Source: Polymorphum gilvum SL003B-26A1 (lineage in GTDB: Bacteria; Pseudomonadota; Alphaproteobacteria; Rhizobiales; Stappiaceae). From it: 64,000 nucleotides of DNA. Position numbers and translations under genes: made by a program. The stretch is from positions 4,479,001 through 4,543,000 of the forward strand of contig NC_015259.1 of NCBI RefSeq assembly GCF_000192745.1. The letters are read 5' to 3'. The notes beneath the pieces were generated by a model that saw only the letters and a program-made list of their open reading frames with translations, was not told where the DNA came from and did not search any database. This document shows positions 53,971 to 63,666 of this stretch, piece by piece. Within the stretch, counting starts at the first letter, position 1. The number at the start of each line of letters is the position of its first letter.

Positions 53971-54005
53971 GTTTCCGCCGCCGGCCAAGCGACCAGGAGA
54001 CGTCA

Positions 54006-54230
54006 ATGTCGACACACCGTTACGCCATCGGCCAGTCGGTCCGCCTGAACACGGGCACTGGTGGTCCGTCCCGGTCCGGCGACACCTACCGGATCACCGC
54101 GACCCTGCCGACGCGCGACAACTATCCGCAGTACCGGATCCGCAACGACGACGAGCGCCACGACCGCGTGGCGAGCGAGGACACGCTGGAAGCGGTTAAG
54201 ACCCAGCAGCCGTTCTTCCGCACCCGATAA
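54006..54230 (+). CDS. Small conserved protein in the cold-shock cluster, unknown function
   Basis: A 74-residue basic protein I recognise only as a conserved hypothetical of Rhizobiales. Pattern: YAIGQSVRLNTG, DTYRITATLPTRDN, YPQYRIRNDDERHDRVASED. This is a short all-beta design (probably an SH3-like barrel). The place between cspA and rpsU suggests an RNA or translation link, but nothing in the sequence proves one. CAGGAGA precedes the ATG; 19 bp separate it from the next gene. Confidence 0.75.
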   Translation: MSTHRYAIGQSVRLNTGTGGPSRSGDTYRITATLPTRDNYPQYRIRNDDERHDRVASEDTLEAVKTQQPFFRTR

Positions 54231-54249
54231 GCCTGCAAGGAGACACGCC

Positions 54250-54399
54250 ATGGCCAAGGGCCAATTGCGCAGCAACCGCGAGATCCGCAAGCCGAAGAAA
54301 GACAGGTCGGCCGCACCAGCGAAACCGGAGACGGGTTTCGCCTGGAAGCCCCAGCAGCCCGACGCCGGCAAGAAGCCGTCCGGAAAGGGCAAGGCCTGA
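54250..54399 (+). CDS. 49-residue lysine-rich protein, unknown function
   Basis: A very small, strongly basic protein: [20 protein letters not shown], a Pro/Ala linker, [11 protein letters not shown], then [10 protein letters not shown]. Probably disordered and nucleic-acid binding. Similar short MAKGQ...NRE.KKPKK proteins occur in many Rhizobiales next to csp genes, as far as I recall. AAGGAGA lies just upstream of the ATG. Spacing of 19 bp from the preceding small gene marks an operon. Confidence 0.75.
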   Translation: MAKGQLRSNREIRKPKKDRSAAPAKPETGFAWKPQQPDAGKKPSGKGKA

Positions 54400-54578
54400 C
54401 CTCAGCCGACGCGAATTCGGCGCAAATCCGGCGCGGCGGCAAAAAAAACGCCTCAGGGGACGTGCATTTGGCGCGGGATCTGTTAGGGTGCCGGCCTTCC
54501 GTGCCCTCTCGGCGCCAAGATCAACCGCCTGCCGCCCTCGCAGGGCGATGCGGCGCAGGCATGAGCGAAGGAAATCAA

Positions 54579-54827
54579 TTGCAGGTTCTCGTACGCGACA
54601 ACAACATCGAGCAGGCGCTCCGCGTCCTGAAGAAGAAGCTCCAGCGCGAAGGCGTCTTCCGTGAAATGAAGGCCCGCCGCGCCTACGAAAAGCCGTCCGA
54701 AAAGCGCGCCCGCGAAAAGGGCGAAGCTGTCCGCCGCGCCCGCAAGGCCGCGCGCAAGCTCGCCCAGCGCGAAGGCCTGATTCCGGGTCCGAAGCGCAAG
54801 GCCCCCGCGGCCCGTAGCCGCGCCTGA
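54579..54827 (+). CDS. rpsU: 30S ribosomal protein S21
   Basis: Small-subunit protein near the anti-Shine-Dalgarno end of 16S rRNA; 82 residues. The best start is the TTG at 54579: GAAGGAAATCAA directly precedes it and the protein then begins [14 protein letters not shown], as S21 of relatives does. An ATG at 54561 would add six residues and lacks a good site. [20 protein letters not shown] and the long basic C-terminal tail are typical. A hairpin GGCTCCC/GGGAGCC (54836-54852) follows. Confidence 0.93.
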   Translation: MQVLVRDNNIEQALRVLKKKLQREGVFREMKARRAYEKPSEKRAREKGEAVRRARKAARKLAQREGLIPGPKRKAPAARSRA

Positions 54828-54970
54828 GCGCCAGCGGCTCCCGCCGGGAGCCGGCTCCCCGTTCTGCGCCGGGCCCTTGCGGTCCGCGCAGCACCCGGAC
54901 GGCACATCCCTTCCGGTTCCTCATTCTCCGCCCGACATCGGCCCGGGTCCGGCAGGCGCCCGGCGACGCA

Positions 54971-54986
54971 TTAACTACTCCTTAAC
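54971..54986 (+). promoter_or_regulatory. CtrA full binding site
   Basis: TTAA-CTACTCC-TTAAC: a perfect TTAA-N7-TTAAC, the CtrA consensus, 36 bp upstream of the next ATG. It is the only such pair I found in the window. Confidence 0.65.
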
Positions 54987-55022
54987 GTCGTCCCTGCACG
55001 GTATGGACGAGGAGGCGTCGCC

Positions 55023-55433
55023 ATGCACCCGGCCGCTCTTGCCTTGTTCCTGATCCTGCTGACAAGCCCGACCCTCGCTCAGGGCACGCGCATCTATTGC
55101 CCGATCCCGGAACACGGGATCTGGGTCGACCCCAAGGCCAAGCCAAAGCAGGTCTCCCGCATCGAGGTCGAAAGCCGCTGCATCGACGACCGCGTGATCC
55201 TGCGCGCCCGGGCGTTCATGCGCTGCAGCCCGCGCGACTGCAAATGGGGCTGGACGGATGCCAGCCTCAGGCCCGGCGGCGGCGGCGTGCGCGTCCAGTT
55301 GTCAGGCTTCTTCGGCTCGCGGCTGATCGACATGCGCGCCTTCGACGGCCACCTGGAGGCCTATGTCACCGAGATCCCGCACGACCGGACGGTTCAGGAA
55401 AATGTGACCAGCCACATCCTGCGCCGGAAATAG
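55023..55433 (+). CDS. Small secreted protein of unknown function
   Basis: 136 residues with a clear Sec signal peptide: a hydrophobic stretch at about residues 4-17 and likely cleavage after LAQ near residue 20. The mature part has four Cys (IYCPIPEHGIW, SRCIDD, MRCSPRDCKWGW), likely forming two disulphides in the periplasm, and an alternating beta-like pattern. I recognise no domain. GAGGAGG precedes the ATG, and a CtrA full site lies just upstream, so cell-cycle control is likely. Confidence 0.75.
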   Translation: MHPAALALFLILLTSPTLAQGTRIYCPIPEHGIWVDPKAKPKQVSRIEVESRCIDDRVILRARAFMRCSPRDCKWGWTDASLRPGGGGVRVQLSGFFGSRLIDMRAFDGHLEAYVTEIPHDRTVQENVTSHILRRK

Positions 55434-55606
55434 CGAGATCCGGCAAGGCGATCCGTCGTCAGGCAGCCTCCGCGCGGCGCAAGGTGAGCGGCATTCGGGC
55501 TTGCCTTTGCGCCCGCAAGCCGTACCCTGTAGATTAGGTGGCCCGGCCGTGCCGGACCCGCCTCCAGACTGACATGCCGCAGACTGCCAGACCAAGGAGA
55601 TGGACC

Positions 55607-55837
55607 ATGCGCGTTCTCGCCAGCCTTGCCGCCGCCGCGGCCCTGACCGCCTTCGCCGCCGCGCCCGCCAGCGCCTGCGACTACATGAAGTCGGTGAAAG
55701 CCAAGCAGAATATGTCGGTGGCGCAGGCCATGCCGACCGCACCCGAGGTGCTGATCGCGACCAACGACATGACCGACGCCGCAGGCGCCAGCGAGACCTC
55801 GCGTCCGGCGACGGCCAAGGCGCCGCTGCAGAGGTAA
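55607..55837 (+). CDS. Small exported protein of unknown function
   Basis: 76 residues. A textbook Sec signal peptide (MRVLASLAAAAALTAFAAAP) ends with ASA before CDYMKSV. The mature chain is only about 53 residues and low in complexity, with one Cys. AAGGAGAT gives a strong ribosome site 7 bp before the ATG. No family is recognised. A terminator follows 45 bp after the stop. Real but small; could be a cell-envelope peptide. Confidence 0.7.
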   Translation: MRVLASLAAAAALTAFAAAPASACDYMKSVKAKQNMSVAQAMPTAPEVLIATNDMTDAAGASETSRPATAKAPLQR

Positions 55838-55881
55838 GCGTCGCGCGCCGGCCCCTACCGGCTCCTCCGTGCGATTCTCGG

Positions 55882-55904
55882 CGCGCGCCAGTTGGCGCGC
55901 GTTT
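55882..55904 (+). terminator. Terminator of the small exported protein gene
   Basis: 8-bp stem CGCGCGCC/GGCGCGCG with loop AGTT, then TTT. Confidence 0.6.
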
Positions 55905-56032
55905 CAAAGATATGTGCAATCAACCGTCTGAAGCATGACCGCCGGGCGGTTTCGGTCTGTAGACACTTGCGACCTCGGTGGCGCGTGTTCCGTCGGAGAC
56001 CCCGTCTTCGGAAGCCGCCGCTCGAGGCCAAC

Positions 56033-56060
56033 GACAATGGCTCGTCGACAATGGCTCGTC
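56033..56060. repeat. Perfect tandem duplication of 14 bp
   Basis: GACAATGGCTCGTC occurs twice with no spacer, in the convergent gap before the CDF gene stop. Nothing else is recognised in this 286-bp gap besides the terminator at its left end. Confidence 0.7.
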
Positions 56061-56123
56061 TTCGCGTCGCGCGACCGCGTCGCCGCGACGAAGGGACGAG
56101 GTCCGGCGGTGGCCCGCACCGCA

Positions 56124-56780
56124 TCAGGACTGGCCGGGATCGGAGGTCCGCGGCGCGGACGCTTCGCCGGACGCACGCCATTCCGCCAGCGCCTGGCGAA
56201 CGATCTGCGCCGAGGAACTCAGGAACAGGCCGGCCATGATGGCCGCGACGATCAGGTCCGGCCAGCCGCTTGCCGTGCCCCAGACGCCAAGGGCGGCGAC
56301 CATGACGGCGACGTTGCCGATGGCGTCGTTGCGCGAGCACAGCCAGACCGAGCGCACGTTGGCATCGCCGTCCTTGTAGCGCATCAGAAGCAGCACGCTG
56401 GCGACATTGGCGGCCAGGGCGAGGACGCCGACCGCGCCCATGACCGCGGGTTCGGGCACGCCGCCGTAGAGGCTGCGCCAGACGGTCTGCCCGAGCACCC
56501 AGGCGCCCATGGCGAACAGGCTGAGTCCCTTGGCCAGCGCGGCCGCGGCCCGGATCCTGAGATGCGCGCCGATGACGGCGAGCGACAGACCGTAGGTCAG
56601 CGCGTCGCCGAGAAAATCGAGCGCGTCGGCCTGCAGCGCCTGCGAGCCCGCCGCCTGACCGGCGCCCATCTCGACGGCGAACATGGCCGCGTTGATCGCG
56701 ATCACCAGCCAAAGCCGGCGCCTGTAGTCGGCCGAGACGCCGTCGAAGGGTCCATGTTCGTGGCCGCAGCAGGCGCCCAT
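56124..56780 (-). CDS. Short CDF-like cation exporter
   Basis: A 218-residue relative of cation diffusion facilitators with six predicted membrane helices. The metal-site pattern in helix 2 is DALDFLGDAL and in helix 5 SRNDAIGN, replacing the usual HxxxD pairs with Asp/Asn. An N-terminal CCGHEHGPFDG adds possible metal ligands. The C-terminal cytoplasmic dimer domain of normal CDF proteins (about 300 residues) is missing. Start ATG at 56780. Divergent from a MerR regulator whose operator lies in its promoter, so it is probably metal-induced. Confidence 0.85.
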   Translation of the reverse strand: MGACCGHEHGPFDGVSADYRRRLWLVIAINAAMFAVEMGAGQAAGSQALQADALDFLGDALTYGLSLAVIGAHLRIRAAAALAKGLSLFAMGAWVLGQTVWRSLYGGVPEPAVMGAVGVLALAANVASVLLLMRYKDGDANVRSVWLCSRNDAIGNVAVMVAALGVWGTASGWPDLIVAAIMAGLFLSSSAQIVRQALAEWRASGEASAPRTSDPGQS

Positions 56781-56841
56781 GACGCTTTCCTTTCCACCTC
56801 GGCGGCGCGCGCCGCGCCGCGATTGCATCCTCCCGGAAGGC

Positions 56842-56872
56842 AATGTAGTTTCTCCAGCGACTAGAGATTCAA
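56842..56872 (-). promoter_or_regulatory. MerR-type promoter and operator of the CDF exporter
   Basis: On the minus strand -35 TTGAAT (56867-56872) and -10 TACATT (56842-56847) are 19 bp apart, the elongated spacer of MerR-activated promoters. The spacer contains the dyad CTCTAG-TCG-CTGGAG (one mismatch). The promoter points to the exporter and overlaps the merR upstream region. Confidence 0.75.
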
Positions 56873-56881
56873 GGGGGCGGC

Positions 56882-57301
56882 ATGGATTTTTCCATCGGCG
56901 CGCTGTCGCGCCGCACCGGCGTGAAGGTGCCCACGATCCGCTACTACGAACAGATGGGCCTCCTGCCGGCGCCCGGACGCACGGACGGCAACCAGCGCCG
57001 CTACGGCCAGGCCGAGCTGGACCGGCTGCAGTTCATCCGCCATGCCCGCGACCTCGGCCTGCCGATGGCGGCGATCCGCGACCTGCTCGACCTCGCCGCC
57101 CATCCCGACCGGCCCTGCGCGCAGGCCGACCGGATCGCCAGGGCACAACTTGACACCGTGCGCGACAAGATCGCCCGGCTGCAACGGCTGGAGACGGAGC
57201 TTGAGCGCATCGCAACGAGCTGCGACGGAGACCATTCGGTCGCCGACTGCCAGGTGATCCGGGCGCTTGCCGACCATTCCCTGTGCGACGGCGACCACTG
57301 A
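56882..57301 (+). CDS. MerR-family metal-responsive regulator
   Basis: 139 residues. N-terminal winged helix MDFSIGALSRRTGVKVPTIRYYEQMGLLP, then the dimerisation helix. Candidate metal ligands are Cys in HPDRPCAQAD near residue 79, and the C-terminal CDGDHSVADCQVIRAL with a further Cys and His in LCDGDH. This resembles the ZntR/CadR/PbrR group; zinc, cadmium, lead or cobalt are candidates. Start ATG at 56882 behind AAGGGGG. Likely binds the 19-bp-spacer operator between it and the exporter. Confidence 0.9.
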   Translation: MDFSIGALSRRTGVKVPTIRYYEQMGLLPAPGRTDGNQRRYGQAELDRLQFIRHARDLGLPMAAIRDLLDLAAHPDRPCAQADRIARAQLDTVRDKIARLQRLETELERIATSCDGDHSVADCQVIRALADHSLCDGDH

Positions 57302-57311
57302 CGAACAGGAC

Positions 57312-57335
57312 AGGCCGGGCGGGGCGCCCGGCCTT
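57312..57335. terminator. Bidirectional hairpin between merR and lpdA
   Basis: 9-bp stem AGGCCGGGC/GCCCGGCCT with loop GGGGC, in the 60-bp convergent gap. T-tract is short on both sides. Confidence 0.55.
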
Positions 57336-57361
57336 GCGCGGTTTCGGGACTGCCGTACCGA

Positions 57362-58765
57362 TCAGCTGTGGATCGGCTTGAAGAAGGCGGCCAGAGCGGC
57401 TTCCTTGACGGCTTCCGACATGGTCGGGTGGGCGTGGCAGGTGCGACCCAGATCCTCGGCCGAGCCGCCGAATTCCATCAGCACCGCCGCCTCGTGGATC
57501 ATCTCGCCGGCGCCGTGGCCGACGATGTGAACGCCGAGCACGCGGTCGGTCTCGGCATCGGCAAGCACCTTGGCGAAGCCGTCGGAGCGGTTCATGGCGC
57601 GGGCGCGGCCGTTGGCGGCAAAGGCGAACTTGCCGACCTTGTAGGCGACGCCGGCGGCCTTCAGTTCCTCTTCGGTCCGGCCGACGGACGCGACTTCCGG
57701 CGCGGTGTAGACGACGCCCGGAATGACGTCGTAGTTCACGTGGCCGGCCTGGCCGGCGAGGATCTCGGCCAACGCGACGCCTTCGTCCTCGGCCTTGTGG
57801 GCGAGCATCGGACCGACGACGACGTCGCCAATGGCATAGATGCCGGGAACGCTGGTCTCGAACCGGTCGTCGATCTCGACCCGGCCGCGCGCGTCGAGCT
57901 TGACGCCGACCTCGTCGAGGCCGAGGCCCGCGGTGTAGGGACGGCGGCCGATCGCGACCAGCACGATGTCGGCCTCGATCGTCTCGGCGGCCCCGCCGGC
58001 GGCCGGCTCGACGCTGACCGCGAGGCCCTTGCCCTTCTTCTCGACGCCGGTGACCTTCGACGACAGCCTGAACTCCATTCCCTGCTTGGCCAGCAGGCGC
58101 TGGAACTGCTTCGACACGTCGCCATCCATCGGCCCGAGGATCTTGTCCATGAACTCTACCACGGTGACCTTGGCACCGAGGCGGTTCCAGACGGAGCCGA
58201 GCTCCAGGCCGATGACGCCGCCGCCGACGACGACCAGCCTGCCGGGCACCTTGTCGAGGGCGAGCGCGCCGGTGGAGGAAACGATCTGCTTCTCGTCGAT
58301 CTCGACTCCGGGCAGCGGCATGACATCGGAGCCGGTGGCGATGACGATCGCCTTGGCGGCCAGTTCGGTAACCTTGGCGTCCTCGGCGGTGAGCTCGACC
58401 CTGCCGGCCGACAGGATGCGGCCGAGGCCATGGTAGGCGTCGATCTTGTTCTTCTTCAGCAGGAAGGCGATGCCGCCGACGTTGGCGTCGATGGTCGCCT
58501 GCTTGTGCGCCATCATCGCGGCGAGGTCGAGTTTGGGCTTACCGACCTTGATGCCGAGGCTCTCGAAGCCGTGGCCGGCCTCCTCGAACATCTCGGAAGC
58601 ATGCAGCAGCGCCTTGGAGGGGATGCAGCCGACGTTGAGGCAAGTGCCGCCATGGGTCGCACGCTTCTCGACCACCGCGACCTTGAGGCCGAGCTGGGCC
58701 GCCTTGATGGCGCAGACATAGCCGCCAGGGCCGGTTCCGATGACGACGAGATCGTATTGGGACAT
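57362..58765 (-). CDS. lpdA: Dihydrolipoyl dehydrogenase (E3)
   Basis: FAD enzyme that reoxidises dihydrolipoamide of the 2-oxoglutarate dehydrogenase complex; 467 residues. FAD site VVIGTGPGGYVCAIKAAQLG, the redox disulphide in GGTCLNVGCIPSKALL, NAD site VVVGGGVIGLELGSVWNRLG, second FAD block IYAIGDVVVGPMLAHKAEDEG, and the His-Glu interface HIVGHGAGEMIHEA with CHAHPTMSEAVKEA. It lies 121 bp after sucB. Confidence 0.97.
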   Translation of the reverse strand: MSQYDLVVIGTGPGGYVCAIKAAQLGLKVAVVEKRATHGGTCLNVGCIPSKALLHASEMFEEAGHGFESLGIKVGKPKLDLAAMMAHKQATIDANVGGIAFLLKKNKIDAYHGLGRILSAGRVELTAEDAKVTELAAKAIVIATGSDVMPLPGVEIDEKQIVSSTGALALDKVPGRLVVVGGGVIGLELGSVWNRLGAKVTVVEFMDKILGPMDGDVSKQFQRLLAKQGMEFRLSSKVTGVEKKGKGLAVSVEPAAGGAAETIEADIVLVAIGRRPYTAGLGLDEVGVKLDARGRVEIDDRFETSVPGIYAIGDVVVGPMLAHKAEDEGVALAEILAGQAGHVNYDVIPGVVYTAPEVASVGRTEEELKAAGVAYKVGKFAFAANGRARAMNRSDGFAKVLADAETDRVLGVHIVGHGAGEMIHEAAVLMEFGGSAEDLGRTCHAHPTMSEAVKEAALAAFFKPIHS

Positions 58766-58886
58766 GGGGTCGCCTCTTTATTTCTGAGCCGCTTCGTTGC
58801 GAAGCAGGGCGGCTGCGGGGCGTCGGGCGCGAGGTTCACGCTGCAAACTCGGGCCGGGGCCGCCAGCCGCAGCCCCGGCGAAGGAA

Positions 58887-60413
<1,527 letters not shown>

Positions 60414-60481
60414 GGTCGCCTTCTCTTAACTCTGCCTGACCATTTCCGGTCTTGGAGCCGGCCCGCCGACGCGGGCCGGCG

Positions 60482-63469
60482 TCAGTCTGCGAACGCCTCG
60501 TCGAGGAATGCCTGAAGCTGGGCGAGATGCTGGGACATCAGGCCGGTGGCCGTCGAGGCCATGGCGGCACGGCCGGCGTAGCGCGGCCGGCGCACCTTGT
60601 GGCCGACTTCGGTCAGGACCCATTCGATATAGGGCTCGACGAAGGTCCAGCCGCCCATGTTCTTCGGCTCCTCCTGACACCAGACCATGTCGGCGTTGCG
60701 GAAGCGGGCGAGTTCCTGGGCGAGAGCCTTCTTCGGGAACGGATAGAGCTGCTCGACGCGCAGCAGGTAGACGTCGTCGATGCCGCGTTTCTCGCGTTCC
60801 TCGTAGAGGTCGAAATAGACCTTGCCCGAGCACATGACGACGCGGCGGATCTTGTCGTCCGCGACCAGCTTGACCGGGCTGTCGGCCAGATACTGGGCAT
60901 CGTCCCACAGCAGGCGATGGAAGCTCGAAGTCTCACCGAGTTCCGCCAGAGTCGACACGGCCCGCTTGTGGCGCAGCAGCGACTTCGGCGTCATCAGGAT
61001 GAGCGGCTTGCGGATGTCCCGCTTGAGCTGCCGGCGCAGGATGTGGAAGTAGTTCGCCGGCGTCGTGCAGTTGGCGACCTGCATGTTGTCCTCCGCGCAG
61101 AGCTGGAGGTAACGCTCCAGACGGGCGGAGGAGTGTTCCGGCCCCTGGCCCTCGTAGCCGTGCGGCAGCAGGCAGACGAGGCCGGACATGCGCAGCCACT
61201 TGCGTTCGCCCGACGAGATGAACTGGTCGAACAGCACCTGGGCGCCGTTGGCGAAGTCGCCGAACTGCGCCTCCCACAGGGTCAGCGCCTTGGGCTCGGC
61301 AAGCGAGTAGCCGTATTCGAAGCCGAGCACCGCCTCTTCGGAGAGCATTGAGTTGATGACCTCGTAGCGGGCCTGGTCGTCGGACAGGTGGTTGAGCGGG
61401 ATGTAGCGGCCCTCGTCCTCCTGGTCGTAGAGCACGCTGTGGCGCTGCGAGAAGGTGCCGCGCTCGCAGTCCTGGCCGGACAGGCGGACGGGATGGCCCT
61501 CGCGCAGCAGGCTGCCGAAGGCGAGCGCCTCGGCGGTCGCCCAGTCGATGCCCTCGCCGGTCTCGATCATGGCGGCGCGATTGCTCATGAATCTGCCAAT
61601 CGTGCGGTGAACGTTGAAGCCGTCCGGAACCGTGCTCAGGCGCCGGCCGATCTCCTTCAACTCGGAAACCGGCACGCCGGTCGAGCCGCGACGCGGGTCT
61701 TCCTCGTCGGCGGCTCGCTTGAGGCCCGCCCACTTGCCGTCGAGCCAGTCGGCCTTGTTCGGCTTGTAGGTCTGGCCGGCCTCGAACTCCTCGTCGAGAT
61801 GCTTGCGCCAGGCGGCCTTGAGTTCCTCGACCTCCTCAGCGGTGATGACGCCCTCGGCGATGAGCCTGTCAGCGTAGATCTGCAGCGTGGTCGGATGCTT
61901 GCGGATCTTGCGATACATGATCGGCTGGGTGAACGCCGGCTCGTCGCCCTCGTTGTGGCCGAAGCGGCGGTAGCAGATCATGTCGATGACGACAGGCCGA
62001 CCGAAGATCTGGCGGAACTCGGTGGCGATCTTGGCGGCATAGACCACCGCTTCCGGATCGTCGCCGTTGACGTGGAAGATCGGCGCCTCGATGACCTTCG
62101 CCACATCCGAGGGATAGGGCGAGGAGCGCGAGAAGCGCGGGTTGGTGGTGAAGCCGATCTGGTTGTTGATGATGACGTGGATCGACCCGCCGGTGCGATG
62201 GCCGCGCAGGGCCGACAGGCCGAAGCATTCGGCCACGACGCCCTGGCCGGCGAAGGCGGCATCGCCGTGCAGCAGCAGAGGCAGCACCTTGGAACGGTCG
62301 ATCGTCGTGGTGTCGGTCACCCAGTGGCCGTCGACAGCCGAATGCTGGTCCTGCTTGGCGCGTGCCTTGCCGAGCACCACCGGGTTGACGATCTCCAGGT
62401 GCGACGGGTTGGCCGTCAGCGACAGGTGCACGTCATTGCCGTCGAAGCTGCGGTCGGAGGAAGCGCCGAGGTGATACTTGACGTCGCCGGAGCCCTCGAC
62501 ATCGTCCGGGGCGTAGGAGCCGCCCTTGAACTCGTGGAAGATCGCCCGGTGCGGCTTGGCCATGACCTGCGACAGGACGTTGAGGCGGCCACGGTGGGCC
62601 ATGCCGAGCACGATCTCCTTCAGGCCCATCTGGCCACCGCGCTTGATGATCTGCTCAAGCGCCGGGATCAGCGCCTCGCCGCCATCGAGGCCGAAGCGCT
62701 TGGTGCCCGTATACTTCACATCGAGGAACTTCTCGAAGCCCTCAGCCTCGACCAGCTTGTTCAGGATCGCGCGCTTGCCGCGCGGCGTGAACTCGACGTG
62801 CTTGTCCGGGCCCTCGATGCGTTCCTGGATCCAGGCCTTAGCGGCCGGATCCGAGATGTGCATGAACTCGACGCCGAGCGTGGAACAATAGGTCCGCTTG
62901 AGGATCTCGAGCATCTCGCGGATGGTCGCGTATTCGAGGCCGAGCACGTGATCGATGAAGATCGGCCGGTCCCAGTCCTCGTCCGAGAAGCCGTAGGACG
63001 AGGGATGCAGTTCCTCGTGGTCGCCCGGAGGCGACAGGCGCAGCGGGTCGAGGTCGGCGTGCAGATGGCCACGCATGCGATAGGCGCGGATCATCATCAG
63101 CGCGCGCACGGAATCGCGCGTTGCCTGATGGACGTCGGCGTCCGATAGTCTGGCGCCCTTCGCCTCGGCCTGCTTCTTCAGCTTGTCGCCGAGCGCCTTC
63201 TCGACCGGCGCCCAGTTGCCGTCGAAGGCGTTGACGAGGTCGCCGTGGGCCGGCAACGGCCAGTCCGCCCGCTTCCAGGGGGCGCCGCGCGCTTCCCTGA
63301 GCACGTCGGCCTTCTCATCCTGGAGCGCGCCGAAGAAATCCTGCCACTCGGGATCGAGCGAGGCGGGATTCTCCTGATACTGCGCGTAGAGTTCTTCGAT
63401 ATAGGCTGCGTTGGCGCCGTAAAGGAACGACGTCAGCGCGAAGACATTGTTCGCGTCCTGCCGTGCCAT
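60482..63469 (-). CDS. sucA: 2-oxoglutarate dehydrogenase E1
   Basis: Thiamine-diphosphate enzyme that decarboxylates 2-oxoglutarate in the TCA cycle; 995 residues. N-terminus FLYGANAAYIEELYAQYQENP, substrate block LGMAHRGRLNVLSQVMAKP, ThDP/Mg block HGDAAFAGQGVVAECF and INNQIGFTTNPRFSRS, and EANFGDFANGAQ-like EAQFGDFANGAQVLFDQFI. ATG at 63469; a small hairpin GCGGAG/CTCCGC lies 10 bp upstream and no strong ribosome site is seen. 197 bp separate it from sucD. Confidence 0.98.
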   Translation of the reverse strand: MARQDANNVFALTSFLYGANAAYIEELYAQYQENPASLDPEWQDFFGALQDEKADVLREARGAPWKRADWPLPAHGDLVNAFDGNWAPVEKALGDKLKKQAEAKGARLSDADVHQATRDSVRALMMIRAYRMRGHLHADLDPLRLSPPGDHEELHPSSYGFSDEDWDRPIFIDHVLGLEYATIREMLEILKRTYCSTLGVEFMHISDPAAKAWIQERIEGPDKHVEFTPRGKRAILNKLVEAEGFEKFLDVKYTGTKRFGLDGGEALIPALEQIIKRGGQMGLKEIVLGMAHRGRLNVLSQVMAKPHRAIFHEFKGGSYAPDDVEGSGDVKYHLGASSDRSFDGNDVHLSLTANPSHLEIVNPVVLGKARAKQDQHSAVDGHWVTDTTTIDRSKVLPLLLHGDAAFAGQGVVAECFGLSALRGHRTGGSIHVIINNQIGFTTNPRFSRSSPYPSDVAKVIEAPIFHVNGDDPEAVVYAAKIATEFRQIFGRPVVIDMICYRRFGHNEGDEPAFTQPIMYRKIRKHPTTLQIYADRLIAEGVITAEEVEELKAAWRKHLDEEFEAGQTYKPNKADWLDGKWAGLKRAADEEDPRRGSTGVPVSELKEIGRRLSTVPDGFNVHRTIGRFMSNRAAMIETGEGIDWATAEALAFGSLLREGHPVRLSGQDCERGTFSQRHSVLYDQEDEGRYIPLNHLSDDQARYEVINSMLSEEAVLGFEYGYSLAEPKALTLWEAQFGDFANGAQVLFDQFISSGERKWLRMSGLVCLLPHGYEGQGPEHSSARLERYLQLCAEDNMQVANCTTPANYFHILRRQLKRDIRKPLILMTPKSLLRHKRAVSTLAELGETSSFHRLLWDDAQYLADSPVKLVADDKIRRVVMCSGKVYFDLYEEREKRGIDDVYLLRVEQLYPFPKKALAQELARFRNADMVWCQEEPKNMGGWTFVEPYIEWVLTEVGHKVRRPRYAGRAAMASTATGLMSQHLAQLQAFLDEAFAD

Positions 63470-63666
63470 GTCCGCTCAGCGGAGGGTCTCTCCGCCCTTT
63501 TTATTGCCGGATGCACCGGTAAGCACACCCTGGTTTCCGCCTTTGGACCCGCGCCAGGGACGCGGACCCTCTCAAACTTCGGAGGAGACGACCGCCTCCC
63601 CCGCATCCTTCATCATGCCTTACTAACCGTAAACAAATTGCGCGGTTTTTAAGGCAAGCGGGCCAA

